A DNA stretch of 5,095 nucleotides from Deltaproteobacteria bacterium (GTDB taxonomy: Bacteria > Desulfobacterota > Binatia > UBA9968), in assembly GCA_020027655.1 (NCBI GenBank), contig JAHKKJ010000334.1, positions 1-5,095 of the forward strand, read 5' to 3'. This document shows, piece after piece, positions 1 through 5,095 of the stretch. How positions within the stretch are numbered: the first letter of the stretch is position 1; every line of letters begins with the position of its first letter. The translations under genes were made by a program, and so were the position numbers. The notes below the pieces were generated by a model. The model had not been told where the DNA came from, did not search any database, and saw only the letters and a program-made list of their open reading frames with translations.

Positions 1-77
1 GCTCCGTAGATGTGGTGCATCAACTGAAGATTTCAAACGAAGACAAACAAAAGATCCTCGGTCACACCGCCGCCTAG
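1..77 (+). CDS. Amidohydrolase-family (amidohydrolase 2) C-terminus, partial
   Basis: Only the last 24 codons are inside the window (frame starting at base 3), reading SVDVVHQLKISNEDKQKILG then HTAA and a TAG at 75-77. The segment 'ISNEDKQKILGHTAA' resembles the tail of TIM-barrel amidohydrolases of the amidohydrolase-2 group, where the last helix usually reads like 'S-E-E-D-K-x-K-I-L-G-x-N-A-A-R-L-L-G-L'. These are metal-dependent hydrolases or decarboxylases, but no catalytic residue is visible here, so the reaction cannot be named. The frame continues after the TAG as L-L-G-L-S-G and a TAA at 96-98, so the usual C-terminal LLGL lies just past the stop. It sits 94 bases upstream of the selenoprotein gene on the same strand and could share a transcript with it. 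The family call rests on a short tail and is moderate; the coding frame itself is likely. Confidence 0.58.
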   Translation, partial: SVDVVHQLKISNEDKQKILGHTAA

Positions 78-153
78 CTGCTGGGTCTTAGCGGATAACC
101 CCTTCCGCAATCACCGGCGCATCGAAAACCGCGTTCAGAGCATCTAAACGGAC

Positions 154-160
154 AGGAAGG
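154..160 (+). promoter_or_regulatory. Probable ribosome binding site of the selenoprotein gene
   Basis: AGGAAGG is a purine-rich Shine-Dalgarno-like stretch lying 11 bases before the ATG at 172. The spacing is long but workable. The ATG at 161 directly abuts it with no spacer and opens only an 8-codon frame (MNLRWPSS), so 172 is the better start. Within the gene's frame, a TAA at 145-147 closes the upstream side and no other start codon occurs between it and 172. Confidence 0.5.
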
Positions 161-171
161 ATGAATTTGCG

Positions 172-663
172 ATGGCCAAGCAGCTAAACCCGGGTGATCT
201 GTTTCCGGACTACACGGTCCAACTGACAGACGGCAGGACAGTTAATATCCCACAAGAGTTGAGAGGCGAATACGCGGTTATCATTTTCTATCGTGGTATC
301 TGGTGACCCTACTGCGTTCGGCAGTTGGCCGATTACCAAGCTCACATCGACCAATTCAAAGAAGAGAACGTTGACGTCATTGCCCTCTCAGTGGACCCTT
401 TGGATAAAGCCAAAGAAATGGCCGAACGAGTCAAAGCTACGTTTCCCATTGGCTATGGCTTAGAGGTGCCACGCGATGCCGACAAGGTGGGCGCCTATTG
501 GGAAGAGCGGCGAAAGATCATTCACGCGACCAATTTTATCATCGACGCGGATAAGAAAGTCACCCAGGCCTGCTTTGCCACGGGCCCCATCGGCCGCATC
601 GTCGCCGAAGACGCTCTGCGTTCTGTACAAGGAGCCAAGAAAAGGAAGACTCAGGCAAGTTAA
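172..663 (+). CDS. Selenocysteine-containing peroxiredoxin-like protein (AhpC/TSA family), TGA 304-306 read as Sec
   Basis: This encodes a thioredoxin-fold peroxiredoxin-like protein of 163 residues, expected in the cytoplasm, where the family reduces peroxides or disulfides using thiol donors. The N-terminus (LNPGDLFPDYTVQLTDG, residues 5-21) is the usual first strand region of AhpC/TSA proteins. Residues 38-48 read IFYRGIW-U-PYC, with an in-frame TGA at position 45 where relatives have the peroxidatic Cys of 'FYRGxWCPYC'. Cys48 is the likely resolving residue, giving a UxxC redox centre. After the TGA the frame stays intact to TAA 661-663, with family-like segments VIALSVDP (about 69-76), FPIGYGLEVPRDADKVGAYW and HATNFIIDAD; another Cys is at 134. 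Start ATG 172 follows an AGGAAGG. A hairpin at 318-332 fits a bacterial SECIS. The TGA is seen directly; Sec insertion is inferred. The alternative is a nonsense mutation or read error at that one codon. The last 4 bases overlap the convergent threonine aldolase gene. Confidence 0.85.
318..332 (+). promoter_or_regulatory. Candidate bacterial SECIS hairpin
   Basis: Bases 318-332 form a perfect 5-bp stem, UCGGC pairing with GCCGA, closing a 5-base loop AGUUG. The loop begins after 16 bases downstream of the TGA, has a G in its first two positions, and is within the 3-14 base size range, so it meets the published bacterial SECIS description (16-37 bases from UGA, G at loop position 1 or 2). It carries a G-U step (324-325) as in the E. 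coli fdhF element, where G23 and U24 contact SelB; counted from the U of UGA it lies at 21-22. U318 sits 6 bases before that G, as the bulged U17 does in fdhF, though here it can pair. Two overlapping hairpins compete: ACUGC/GCAGU at 311-325 (loop too near the UGA) and an imperfect 10-bp stem at 323-356. No folding program was run. Confidence 0.6.
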
Positions 664-1706
664 TAGCCGGCACCGACAACTTCGCCGATAACTCGAACTG
701 CCTGCTCGCAATCGGCCCGGCCGACGTCTCGGTGGGTCACCACCCGGATGCGGGTCGCATCCACAGCGCCACTCAGGACTTCTCGCTGATCGAGTTTTTT
801 TACCAGTTGCGGTGCAGCAAGTCTCGTCCGGCCAACGTCGAATATGACGATATTCGTCTGAACTTTTGCCGGATCGATTTGAATGCCCGGAATCCTCGCG
901 AGTCCTTGCGCCAAGATCTGGGCGTTCTCGTGATCCCTAGGGAGTAATTTTGGCCCTTCTTCCAGAGCCACTAACCCCGCGCCGGCCAGCACACCGACCT
1001 GCCGCATGCCGCCGCCGAGCATCTTGCGAATAGCCCGGCAGCGCTCGATAAAATCTCTCGAACCGACGATCATCGAGCCAACGGGCGCGCCCAACCCTTT
1101 GCTGAGACAGAACTGCACCGAATCAAACTTCTTCGTGATCGCGGCGACATCCTGCCGGAGATAAACCGCGGCATTGAAGATTCGCGCGCCGTCCAGATGT
1201 ACGGGAATTCCAACTTCATGAGCGCGGTCACAAATTTCTTCCGCGACGTCAGTCGGATAAACTGTACCGCCCGCCATGTTGTGGGTGTTTTCCAATGAAA
1301 TCAGAGCCGTTTGCGGGCGGTAGTAAACTTTTTCTCGAATTGCCGGCGCGATTTTGTCCCAAGTGAGAATCCCATCCGCCGCAGCAACCAACCGAGGTAA
1401 GACTCCGCCAAGAGCAGTCATCGAAGCCATTTCGTAGTTGTAAATATGTCCGGCGGCCTCGCAGATAACCTCCTGGCCTCGAAAAGTCTGCGCCATGATG
1501 CAGGTCAGATTGCCCATACTGCCGGATGGCACGAACAACCCGGCCTCACGGCCAAAGATTTCTGCGGCGCGCGATTGCAGCCGGTTGACGGTCGGATCTT
1601 CCAGATAGACGTCGTCGCCTACTTCAGCCTCGGCCATGGCTTGCCGCATAGCCGGCGACGGCTTGGTCACAGTGTCGCTGCGGAGATCGATAATTTTGTC
1701 ACTCAT
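660..1706 (-). CDS. ltaE: Low-specificity L-threonine aldolase (PLP-dependent)
   Basis: The product is 348 residues, close to the usual 330-350, and cleaves L-threonine or L-allo-threonine (and other beta-hydroxy amino acids) to glycine plus an aldehyde in the cytoplasm. It is a fold-type I PLP enzyme. Visible landmarks are DLRSDTVTKP (7-16) at the N-terminus, the cofactor-stacking His87 in AAGHIYNYE, SLENTHN (137-143), the LDGARIFNA box with Asp172 and Arg175, the PLP Schiff-base Lys203 in CLSKGLGAPVGS, KMLGGGMRQ (228-236, Lys228), and Arg321 in RVVTHRDV, which should hold the substrate carboxylate. Tyr129 stands where E. coli LtaE has His126. The start at 1706 (MSDKIIDLRSDT) matches the family; an upstream in-frame start at 1808 would lie inside the preceding gene and add 34 unrelated residues. 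It follows the oxidase gene by 11 bases, with its weak AGG ribosome site overlapping that gene's stop, so translation is probably coupled. Confidence 0.95.
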   Translation of the reverse strand: MSDKIIDLRSDTVTKPSPAMRQAMAEAEVGDDVYLEDPTVNRLQSRAAEIFGREAGLFVPSGSMGNLTCIMAQTFRGQEVICEAAGHIYNYEMASMTALGGVLPRLVAAADGILTWDKIAPAIREKVYYRPQTALISLENTHNMAGGTVYPTDVAEEICDRAHEVGIPVHLDGARIFNAAVYLRQDVAAITKKFDSVQFCLSKGLGAPVGSMIVGSRDFIERCRAIRKMLGGGMRQVGVLAGAGLVALEEGPKLLPRDHENAQILAQGLARIPGIQIDPAKVQTNIVIFDVGRTRLAAPQLVKKLDQREVLSGAVDATRIRVVTHRDVGRADCEQAVRVIGEVVGAGY

Positions 1707-1717
1707 ATTAATTTCGC

Positions 1718-2470
1718 CTACTCGAACCGCCCTTCGATTTCTTGAATCGTTTCTCTTGGAAGCGAGGGCCTCACAAAAGCATGGTAGATACAGTCGTTTT
1801 GCAACCACATGATGTCCGCTCGCTGTTTCACCGCGTCGCGCATCTCATTTTGTAGATGTTCTTCCATGCAGTGTTGCTTGATGACATCGACGACCATATT
1901 GCCATGTCCTTCGTCGTGATATTCGTGGGCGCGAAAAAAATCTAAACAACCAGAGGGTACCCAGGGGTAATATTTCTCCAGTGCTTCCCTTTCCTCTTTC
2001 ATGCGTTTAGGTCCGCCTCCCTCAAAGACCAGACCAGTACCGATGGCGACGGCCCAGTGGCTTTGCTGCACCAGGGAAACATACATTTCCAGCGCCGCCC
2101 GAATCCCCGGCAGCGGCTCATAGTTGAGGATTTCGTCTCGCTGTATTCCTATGCCGACGGCAAACTGCACCCAGAGATCACGATGGCTGGGATATTTGCC
2201 GCCGAATAGATCCTCTCCTTCTTCTTCCACCATGTTTTCGAGAAGCATTCTGCGCAGTTCTGGAACCGGGCACTTTTGATAACGAATACCGAAGAAGCGA
2301 TGGATGTTGCGAAATTCATGAAACTGATTCTTGGCCCACCATTGAAGCTGTTCTCTCGTCAGTCGACCAGTGAGGAGAAGCTGCCGGATTGGATGAGGCC
2401 GGGGGTGTCGCTGCTGCAAAGCATTTTGAAGATCGGCAATCAAATCCTCTGGAGCAAGTATCTGCGACAT
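1718..2470 (-). CDS. Heme-oxygenase-like diiron oxidase (HDO; PqqC/CADD/TenA-like, 'iron-containing redox enzyme')
   Basis: This 250-residue protein should be an all-helical, heme-oxygenase-fold enzyme in the cytoplasm. Family members (CADD, UndA, BesC, SznF central domain) bind two irons and use O2 for oxidative C-C or C-N cleavage, decarboxylation or N-oxidation; PqqC shares the fold but has no iron. The metal set is visible: a Glu in NMVEEEGED (82-86), His96 in SHRDLWVQFAVGIG, Glu150 in GTGLVFEGGGP, and the pattern HxxxDxxH as His182-Asp186-His189 in AHEYHDEGHGNM. Having this full pattern favours an HDO over PqqC or TenA (thiaminase, which uses a Cys). Start ATG 2470 has a good GGAG six bases upstream. 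It is first in a two-gene unit with the threonine aldolase. The substrate is unknown; possible roles include amino-acid-derived chain cleavage or a CADD-like cofactor step, neither of which can be decided from sequence. Confidence 0.88.
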   Translation of the reverse strand: MSQILAPEDLIADLQNALQQRHPRPHPIRQLLLTGRLTREQLQWWAKNQFHEFRNIHRFFGIRYQKCPVPELRRMLLENMVEEEGEDLFGGKYPSHRDLWVQFAVGIGIQRDEILNYEPLPGIRAALEMYVSLVQQSHWAVAIGTGLVFEGGGPKRMKEEREALEKYYPWVPSGCLDFFRAHEYHDEGHGNMVVDVIKQHCMEEHLQNEMRDAVKQRADIMWLQNDCIYHAFVRPSLPRETIQEIEGRFE

Positions 2471-2556
2471 AAGGTTCTCCGTCTAAAATGATCACTCTGA
2501 TAGCAAAACCATCATATCCAACTTCTTTGTCCATGACCAGCCAAGGATTGGCTTGC
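2471..2556. promoter_or_regulatory. Divergent intergenic region between the oxidase-aldolase and ABC-MBL pairs
   Basis: This 86-base gap separates two divergent gene pairs, so promoters for both directions should lie here or just inside the ABC reading frame. I can see the oxidase ribosome site (GGAG on the minus strand at 2480-2477) and an AAGGA at 2543-2547 for the plus strand. On the minus strand TGCTATCAG (2505-2497) is a weak extended -10 look-alike, but no -35 lies at proper spacing. No clear operator palindrome or terminator was found. Confidence 0.3.
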
Positions 2557-3354
2557 ATGTTGTCTTTTGGCGTCGCCTTTACTAGCATACGATTCGTGGT
2601 TTCCCTAGCCCTACGTGAGCTCACGAAACGATTTGGTTCCGTAGTCGCGGTCGATCATGCCAACCTCACGGTCAATAGCGGCGAATTCCTGGTCATCGTT
2701 GGCGAGAGCGGCTGCGGCAAGACGACAACCTTGAGACTCATCGCCGGCTTGGAAACTCCGGAAAGCGGCACGATTTTCATCGGTGGTGTTCCGGTCAACG
2801 ATGTTCCCGTGGGCAAGCGAGGAGTTCAGATGATATTTCAGAGCTATGCCCTTTGGCCACACATGAAAGTCTTCGACGAACAACGTTACACCAACCTGAC
2901 CTTGCCACTAAAGATACGTAAATGGTCTCGTGAAAAAATCGGCGAATTTCTGCGGCCACTAGCGCAAAAGCTAGGCATTGAAGAGAGTTTTTTTCAGCGG
3001 CGCCCGACGGAACTTTCCGGTGGTCAGCAACAGCGGGTTGCTCTGGGCCGGGCCATGGCTACTTCGCCTCGGATCCTGCTTATGGATGAACCCCTGAGCA
3101 ACATTGATCCGCCGAATCGTCTCAAGATGCGGGGTGAAATCATGAAATTTCACAAGGAGAATCGTCTCACGACCGTCTACGTTACGCATAATTTGGCTGA
3201 TGGAGTAGCGCTAGCGGACCGCATCGCCGTCATGAGAGAGGGTCGCTTTGAGCAGGTAGACACGCCCGAGAACCTCATGCGGCAACCGGCGACTAGTTAC
3301 ATCGCTGATTTCTTCAAAGCCGAGCAGATAAGACACCGCAGCGCCTTCGCCTAG
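2557..3354 (+). CDS. ABC transporter ATP-binding protein, MalK/PotA-type, no TOBE domain
   Basis: This is a cytoplasmic ATPase subunit that would drive an ABC importer. Numbered from ATG 2557 (265 residues), it has Walker A GESGCGKT (49-56), the Q-loop Gln95 in MIFQSYALWPHM, signature LSGGQ (153-157), Walker B ILLMDE (173-178), D-loop SNID (181-184) and switch His211 in VYVTHN. The 'ALWPHMxVxxNLTLPLK' region is typical of the MalK/PotA/FbpC group. Importer ATPases of that group usually run to about 350 residues with a C-terminal TOBE domain; this one stops right after YIADFF plus a short tail. Five extra residues (108-112, EQRYT) follow the Q-loop region, and PPN follows the D-loop. Start choice is uncertain: ATG 2557 has AAGGA nine bases upstream; GTG 2596 would start exactly at the family's usual N-terminus (VVSLALRELTKRFG) but has no clear ribosome site; ATG 2488 is also in frame. 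No permease is visible nearby. Confidence 0.92.
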   Translation: MLSFGVAFTSIRFVVSLALRELTKRFGSVVAVDHANLTVNSGEFLVIVGESGCGKTTTLRLIAGLETPESGTIFIGGVPVNDVPVGKRGVQMIFQSYALWPHMKVFDEQRYTNLTLPLKIRKWSREKIGEFLRPLAQKLGIEESFFQRRPTELSGGQQQRVALGRAMATSPRILLMDEPLSNIDPPNRLKMRGEIMKFHKENRLTTVYVTHNLADGVALADRIAVMREGRFEQVDTPENLMRQPATSYIADFFKAEQIRHRSAFA

Positions 3355-3359
3355 AACAG

Positions 3360-4160
3360 ATGATGAGTCGTTTGCACGCCATCGTTATATCTTTATTTCT
3401 CTGTTGGTCAGTGAGCGCGTCTTCCACCGCTGCCTCTTGCCGCGACCCCGATGTCGCCAGAAGTTTCTCGAACCTGGCCTATGCCGCCGCGCCCGACGCG
3501 ACCATCGAATACTTTGGCCACAATTTTTTCCAGATTACCTCCAGCAAGGGAACCAAGATCATCACCGATCCCTTGGCGCCTGGAATGCACGCAACGCCGG
3601 TGGTGACACCACACGTCGTCACGGTGGGTCGAGAGCATCCGAACCACAACTACGTGGAGCTCGCGCGGGGAAACCCTATTATCATACGCGGGCTCGCCAA
3701 CTACGGAGCGGAATGGAATAAAGTAAGCACGTCCGTCCGCGACGTGCTTATCTACAATATTCCGGTCTATCAGCAGGCCTTCGGCACCGCCCTCAAGGGC
3801 GCCGCTTTCGTTTTCGATCTGGGACCGCTCTGTATCGCTCATCTCGGAGACCTGAGCCATCCACTGACGCCGGAACAAATCAAAGCTTTCGGCAAAGTCG
3901 ACGTGGCGATGATTCCCATCGGCGGCACTTTTACTATGCCCCCCGATACCGCCCGCGAAGTCCTGGGGCAATTGAAACCAAAGATCGCCATCCCCATGCA
4001 CTACCGAGAAGATATGTCGTTGCTAGGCATGTTTCTGAAAGGATTTCCCAACCGGCGTTTGTCGAACAACACGCTAGTCGTCAGCAAAATGGCTTTGCCC
4101 GCCCAGACGGAAATCGTCGTCCTGACGCCGTATGGCGGCGGTTACGGCCGTGCCGACTGA
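3360..4160 (+). CDS. Exported metallo-beta-lactamase-fold hydrolase, UlaG-like, with altered HxHxDH motif
   Basis: This 266-residue protein begins with a Sec-type signal peptide: short MMSRLH, hydrophobic AIVISLFLCW, then an SASSTAA cleavage region near residues 20-26, so it should act in the periplasm or outside. The mature part starts like UlaG-type MBL proteins (ATIEYFGHNFFQIT at 47-60, then KIITDPLAPG). The usual metal motif HxHxDH appears as Arg91-Glu-His93-Pro-Asn95-His96, so the first His and the Asp are changed. Later ligands remain: His161 and Asp164 in HLGDLSH, and His214 in IPMHYRED. The GGTF segment (188-191) is also family-like. Metal binding may therefore be reduced to one site, or the protein may be non-catalytic; its substrate is unknown. 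It starts five bases after the ABC ATPase stop with no clear Shine-Dalgarno, which suggests translational coupling. The second codon is also ATG and could be used instead. Confidence 0.88.
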   Translation: MMSRLHAIVISLFLCWSVSASSTAASCRDPDVARSFSNLAYAAAPDATIEYFGHNFFQITSSKGTKIITDPLAPGMHATPVVTPHVVTVGREHPNHNYVELARGNPIIIRGLANYGAEWNKVSTSVRDVLIYNIPVYQQAFGTALKGAAFVFDLGPLCIAHLGDLSHPLTPEQIKAFGKVDVAMIPIGGTFTMPPDTAREVLGQLKPKIAIPMHYREDMSLLGMFLKGFPNRRLSNNTLVVSKMALPAQTEIVVLTPYGGGYGRAD

Positions 4161-4171
4161 TTTCACGCCAC

Positions 4172-5095
4172 CTAGATTTTGAAGGCTTCGAGGGTTTCGC
4201 GCGCGAACAGTTCGTCGAGATTGAGTTTTTGTTTGGTCAGGCCCTGCTCGTGAAGGTAAGAGTGCAACGTTTCCAGATTGGCGCGGTTCGGCGCCAGCCC
4301 ATACGGCCAGTAGTCGTCCGTCATTAACTCGCGGGTCTCCTCATATTCCGCGGCAGTCCAGGGAAGACTGACGCGCAACACATTGGTATCGTAAAGCTCT
4401 CTCATGCACAGATCTTTTGCCTCGCAAAACGCCTTGTAAAGGGTCTGTGCCACCCATGGATGGGCGTTATAGACAGCCCGGCGAATAACCATCACGTGCA
4501 TGATCGGGAAGAGACCGGTTTTCTTGAAATACTCCATCTCGGCCTGCTTGTAATTGGGAAACAGTCGGCGCACGCGCCGCGAACCGTCGATAAAGCAGGT
4601 AGGCATGCGCGGCGACATCATCGCATCGATCTCGCCACTTTCGATCATGGCGTTTAGCGTCGTGTCTGGCCGGCTCTCCATTCTGACCCCCGCCGGCATT
4701 TCAAAGTCCACGCGATCTTTCCGGCCCGGATGTTCTTCACCCGCTTGAACCCAATGAATTTCTTCCGGCGAGACCCCGTATTCGTGCTGAAAGAAACCGC
4801 GCAGCCATACGGCGGCAGTCATACTATACTCCGGCACACCCATGCGCTTGCCCCGTAAATCCTCCGGGCGCTCGATACCCGAAGCCGTATTCACAAAAAT
4901 GCAGCGGTGGCGAAACGTTCGCGAGGGAAACACCGGGATCGCGATGAACGGCCGGCGGCCCCGCGCTGCCGCGGTCAAAAAAGCCCCCATGGAAAGCTCC
5001 GACGCGTCGAACTCTTCGTACTTCATCATGCGCCAGAAAATTTCTTCCACCGAGAGCACGAGATAATTGAGATCGATGCCCTCGGGCTTGATGAT
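4172..5095 (-). CDS. 4,5-dihydroxyphthalate decarboxylase-family / ABC substrate-binding-like protein, 5' end cut by the window
   Basis: The frame runs open from the TAG at 4172-4174 to the right edge, giving 308 visible residues that begin IIKPEGIDLNYLVLSVEEIF. The GTG at 5059 is an internal Val, not the start, because the upstream codons keep the family sequence; about 20 N-terminal residues are missing, so a signal peptide cannot be judged. Family landmarks are KPEGIDLNYL, FDASELSMGAFL, IPVFPSRTFRHRCIFVN, DLRGKRMGVPEYSMTAAVW, LRGFFQHEYGV, TGLFPIMHVMVIRR and HPWVAQTLYKAFCEAKD. The family has the two-lobed periplasmic-binding-protein fold; a few members are named 4,5-dihydroxyphthalate decarboxylase (phthalate breakdown), but most are uncharacterised and may bind aromatic or other small acids for uptake. 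No phthalate genes are nearby, so the enzyme name is similarity only. It converges on the MBL gene with 11 bases between stops. Confidence 0.88.
   Translation of the reverse strand: MIKPEGIDLNYLVLSVEEIFWRMMKYEEFDASELSMGAFLTAAARGRRPFIAIPVFPSRTFRHRCIFVNTASGIERPEDLRGKRMGVPEYSMTAAVWLRGFFQHEYGVSPEEIHWVQAGEEHPGRKDRVDFEMPAGVRMESRPDTTLNAMIESGEIDAMMSPRMPTCFIDGSRRVRRLFPNYKQAEMEYFKKTGLFPIMHVMVIRRAVYNAHPWVAQTLYKAFCEAKDLCMRELYDTNVLRVSLPWTAAEYEETRELMTDDYWPYGLAPNRANLETLHSYLHEQGLTKQKLNLDELFARETLEAFKI

Noticed and set aside
161..187. Short frame MNLRWPSS as a leader peptide
   Set aside because: Its ATG directly abuts the AGGAAGG with no spacer and the peptide shows no attenuator-like features.
311..325. Hairpin ACUGC-GUUCG-GCAGU as the SECIS
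   Set aside because: Its loop starts only 9 bases after the TGA, too near under the bacterial SECIS description, although the loop does begin with G.
323..356. Longer imperfect hairpin (about 10 bp with one mismatch, 12-base loop) as the SECIS
   Set aside because: The distance fits, but the loop begins U-A with no G in its first two positions; kept only as a competing structure.
325..663. A 112-codon reading frame starting with TTG at 325 as a stand-alone gene
   Set aside because: It is the C-terminal part of the selenoprotein; TTG 325 codes Leu52 within the family sequence, with no ribosome site, and the N-terminal half lies in the same frame before the TGA.
1707..1808. Upstream extension of the threonine aldolase to a start at 1808
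   Set aside because: It would lie inside the oxidase gene and adds 34 residues unlike the family, whereas MSDKIIDLRSDT at 1706 matches the usual N-terminus.
2316..2624. Minus-strand frame with a protein-like stretch (ANPWLVMDKEVGYDGFAIRV) over the intergenic region
   Set aside because: It overlaps the start of the oxidase in another frame and its second half is clearly a shadow of that gene; I recognise no family. The stretch at about 2487-2560 could be a remnant but cannot be supported.
3408..4001. Minus-strand 197-codon frame opposite the MBL gene
   Set aside because: It is a shadow of the MBL gene, with low-complexity Gly/Arg-rich translation and no family motifs.

Overview
The window looks like a chromosomal stretch from an uncultured, free-living bacterium. 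The gene mix (amidohydrolase-2 type protein, dihydroxyphthalate-decarboxylase/NMT1-like binding protein, HDO/PqqC-like oxidase, MBL-fold hydrolase) is typical of metagenome-assembled lineages such as Tectomicrobia, Rokubacteria, Binatota or deltaproteobacteria-like groups. That placement is inference from gene content only. There are no RNA genes, insertion sequences, CRISPR arrays or long repeats that I can see, and the DNA is almost fully coding.

Layout. 1-77 (+) is the C-terminal tail of a probable amidohydrolase, ending at an amber codon. 172-663 (+) is a peroxiredoxin-like gene whose reading frame is interrupted by a single TGA (304-306), exactly where the family has its peroxidatic cysteine. 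Read as selenocysteine, it gives a complete 163-residue protein with a W-U-P-Y-C active site, and a compact hairpin right after the TGA fits the bacterial SECIS rules. Ordinary gene calling would lose the first 51 residues. This gene overlaps, tail to tail, a minus-strand pair: a HDO-type non-heme diiron oxidase (1718-2470), then 11 bases later a PLP-dependent low-specificity L-threonine aldolase (660-1706).

A short intergenic region (2471-2556) separates this pair from a divergent plus-strand pair: a MalK/PotA-type ABC ATPase without a C-terminal TOBE domain (2557-3354) and, 5 bases later, an exported MBL-fold protein of the UlaG-like branch with an altered HxHxDH motif (3360-4160). Converging on that pair is a minus-strand gene of the 4,5-dihydroxyphthalate decarboxylase/substrate-binding-protein family, cut by the right edge.

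How they may work together. The oxidase and aldolase are almost certainly co-transcribed and could act on the same amino-acid-type substrate. The ABC ATPase and the binding-protein-like gene could belong to one small-molecule uptake system, but no permease is present, so that is only a suggestion. The selenoprotein is best read as a stand-alone thiol/selenol peroxidase or reductase. The main result of the window is this unannotatable-by-default selenoprotein gene.
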